Program-made: the position numbers and the translations under genes
Notes under the pieces: generated by a model
Told to the model about the DNA's origin: nothing
Database searches by the model: none
Seen by the model: only the letters and a program-made list of their open reading frames with translations
Origin: VRUE01 sp035698885
Lineage (GTDB): Bacteria > Actinomycetota > Thermoleophilia > Solirubrobacterales > 70-9
Assembly: GCA_035698885.1 (NCBI GenBank)
Contig: DASSBJ010000155.1
Location: 1 to 14,434, forward strand
Direction: 5' to 3'
DNA: 14,434 nt
Shown: positions 13,460 to 14,434 of the stretch, in pieces
Layout: every line of letters begins with the position of its first letter
How positions within the stretch are numbered: the first letter of the stretch is position 1

Positions 13460-14434
13460 TCAGCCCAAAGCCCAGAGCAGCATCGGGGCGGGAACGAGGG
13501 CGTAGCCGGTGCGGCGTTCGAAGCTGCTCTTGGTCGCAACCGCCACGGGACGTCCCGGGAAGGCACGGGGGATCGCCGCCACACGGCGCAGGTCCGGGGT
13601 TGCCTGATACTTCACCTCGACCAACTCGGGACCCGAGCGCGATCCGCAGACGAAGTCGATCTCGCCGGCCCGGCGCGTCTGCCAGACGTGCAGCGACGAC
13701 GGGGCATCGAAGCCTTCGAGGCGCGAGGAGGGCGCCTCGTAGCGGTGATAGAGCGCCAGCCCGACCACGTTCTCGACCAGCGCGGGCACGTCCGCCGCCA
13801 AGCCGGGGGCCAGATCGCGGGCGACGGAGTGCAGCAATGGATCCCCGAAGTAGAGCTTCTTGTCCTTCGACAGCGCCTCGGAGTCCGAGTCGCTGCGCCA
13901 GAAGTAGGCGATGAGGAGGAAATAGGCGGAGGCGAGGAGCTCGACGTAGTCGTGCACGGCCGACCGCCCAGGGGAAGGATGCAGGTCGACGGACATCTCC
14001 TTCGACATCCGTGCCCAGCTCGTCTTCGACCCAAGCGAGCGCAGCACGCGCTCCAGCAGCGCGTGCGCGGCCGGGCGGCTCGCGCGGGTGCGCTGAATCT
14101 CGCGCAGCATCGAGTCGTAGGCGATCTTCTTCATATCCTCGGAGGGCTCACGCGCGCCCCCGATCGCCTCTGCGACAGCGGCCGGCAGACCGCCGAAGCG
14201 CATGTACAGCTCAAGCGCCTCGCTCAGCTGCGGCAGGTGGATTCGCATGTCCTCCATCGCCTCCCACCCCGGCTTCGAGACAATCCACTCGACCGTCTGA
14301 CCGGGCGACCCGGGGAGATCGGCATAGACCGCCCGCGCAAACGCCGCGAAGCCCTGGGGAAAGATGCTGTGGTCCCGCCCCGCCCCACGCCGTCCCGGCA
14401 GTCGTTCGGCGACGCCCTCGCGAAGGTCTGTCGC
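13460..14434 (-). CDS. AAA-family ATPase, C-terminal DUF4143 part (5' end beyond the window)
   Basis: The frame is open to the window edge, giving 324 visible residues; the N-terminal AAA domain with Walker A and B must lie outside. The visible part begins with GRDHSIFPQGFAAFARAV, a segment typical of the junction between the AAA_14 ATPase and DUF4143 regions. ELYMRFGGLPAAVAEA, a block of helices, and KLYFGDPLLHSVA with ENVVGLALYHR follow. The end resembles a PD-(D/E)xK fold: VWQTRRAGEIDFV, then ELVEVKYQ. Such COG1373-type ATPases are widespread in archaea and bacteria, often patchily distributed; their biological role is not well established. An internal ATG at 14257 is not the real start, because the conserved sequence continues upstream without a stop. 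It is codirectional with the sigma operon but separated from it by that operon's own promoter. Confidence 0.85.
   Translation of the reverse strand, partial: ATDLREGVAERLPGRRGAGRDHSIFPQGFAAFARAVYADLPGSPGQTVEWIVSKPGWEAMEDMRIHLPQLSEALELYMRFGGLPAAVAEAIGGAREPSEDMKKIAYDSMLREIQRTRASRPAAHALLERVLRSLGSKTSWARMSKEMSVDLHPSPGRSAVHDYVELLASAYFLLIAYFWRSDSDSEALSKDKKLYFGDPLLHSVARDLAPGLAADVPALVENVVGLALYHRYEAPSSRLEGFDAPSSLHVWQTRRAGEIDFVCGSRSGPELVEVKYQATPDLRRVAAIPRAFPGRPVAVATKSSFERRTGYALVPAPMLLWALG

Noticed and set aside
13342..13584. Upstream extension of the sigma factor frame
   Set aside because: It would run through the gene's own promoter and into the end of the DUF4143 gene, and it has no sigma-factor similarity.

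Overview
This is a GC-rich bacterial window with strong G/C bias at third codon positions, GTG and TTG starts beside ATG, and many secreted or membrane proteins. A secreted RTX-repeat protein with Sec-type export, an ECF sigma/anti-sigma pair, and phosphoketolase coupled to acetate kinase all fit the Actinomycetota. The Cys-containing RTX repeats resemble proteins common in Thermoleophilia (Solirubrobacterales-like soil lineages). That placement is inference from protein style; no rRNA or other marker gene is present.

Layout, left to right. (1) 14-976 (+): a nitronate monooxygenase-family flavoenzyme. It converges on a minus-strand pair at 987-1797, an XRE regulator and an overlapping MNT-type nucleotidyltransferase, which look like a toxin-antitoxin-type module with a probably leaderless promoter. 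(2) 1959-3114 (-): two envelope genes, a lipoprotein with two Yx(FWY)xxD motifs and a small His-rich secreted protein. (3) 3404-6816 (+): a two-gene operon, xfp then ackA, which converts xylulose-5-P or fructose-6-P to acetyl-P and then to acetate plus ATP. (4) 6824-8503 (-): the RTX-repeat protein. (5) 8718-12169 (+): a small secreted protein, then a MacB/LolD-like ATPase overlapping a two-module FtsX-type permease. (6) 12186-13341 (-): an ECF sigma factor and its zinc-binding, membrane-anchored anti-sigma factor, overlapping by 11 nt. (7) 13460 to the window end (-): the C-terminal part of an AAA/DUF4143 ATPase, open at the edge.

The most informative observation is regulatory. A strong ECF-type promoter, TGAACC-N16-CGTAGA, lies 45 nt upstream of the sigma gene. 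The same two hexamers with the same 16-nt spacer and the same CCGGG after the -10 lie 47 nt upstream of the lipoprotein gene, about 10.8 kb away. This predicts that the sigma factor controls itself and the Yx(FWY)xxD lipoprotein, an envelope circuit readable from the DNA alone.

Other points worth a second look: a coding-like frame beyond the stop of the His-rich protein, reachable by losing one C from a run of five; a 25-bp dyad between the His-rich gene and xfp; a short acetate kinase lacking some usual motif residues; and a start-less coding-like frame upstream of the RTX gene. I see no tRNA, rRNA, CRISPR array, insertion sequence or phage gene, and no gene-free stretch longer than about 300 bases.
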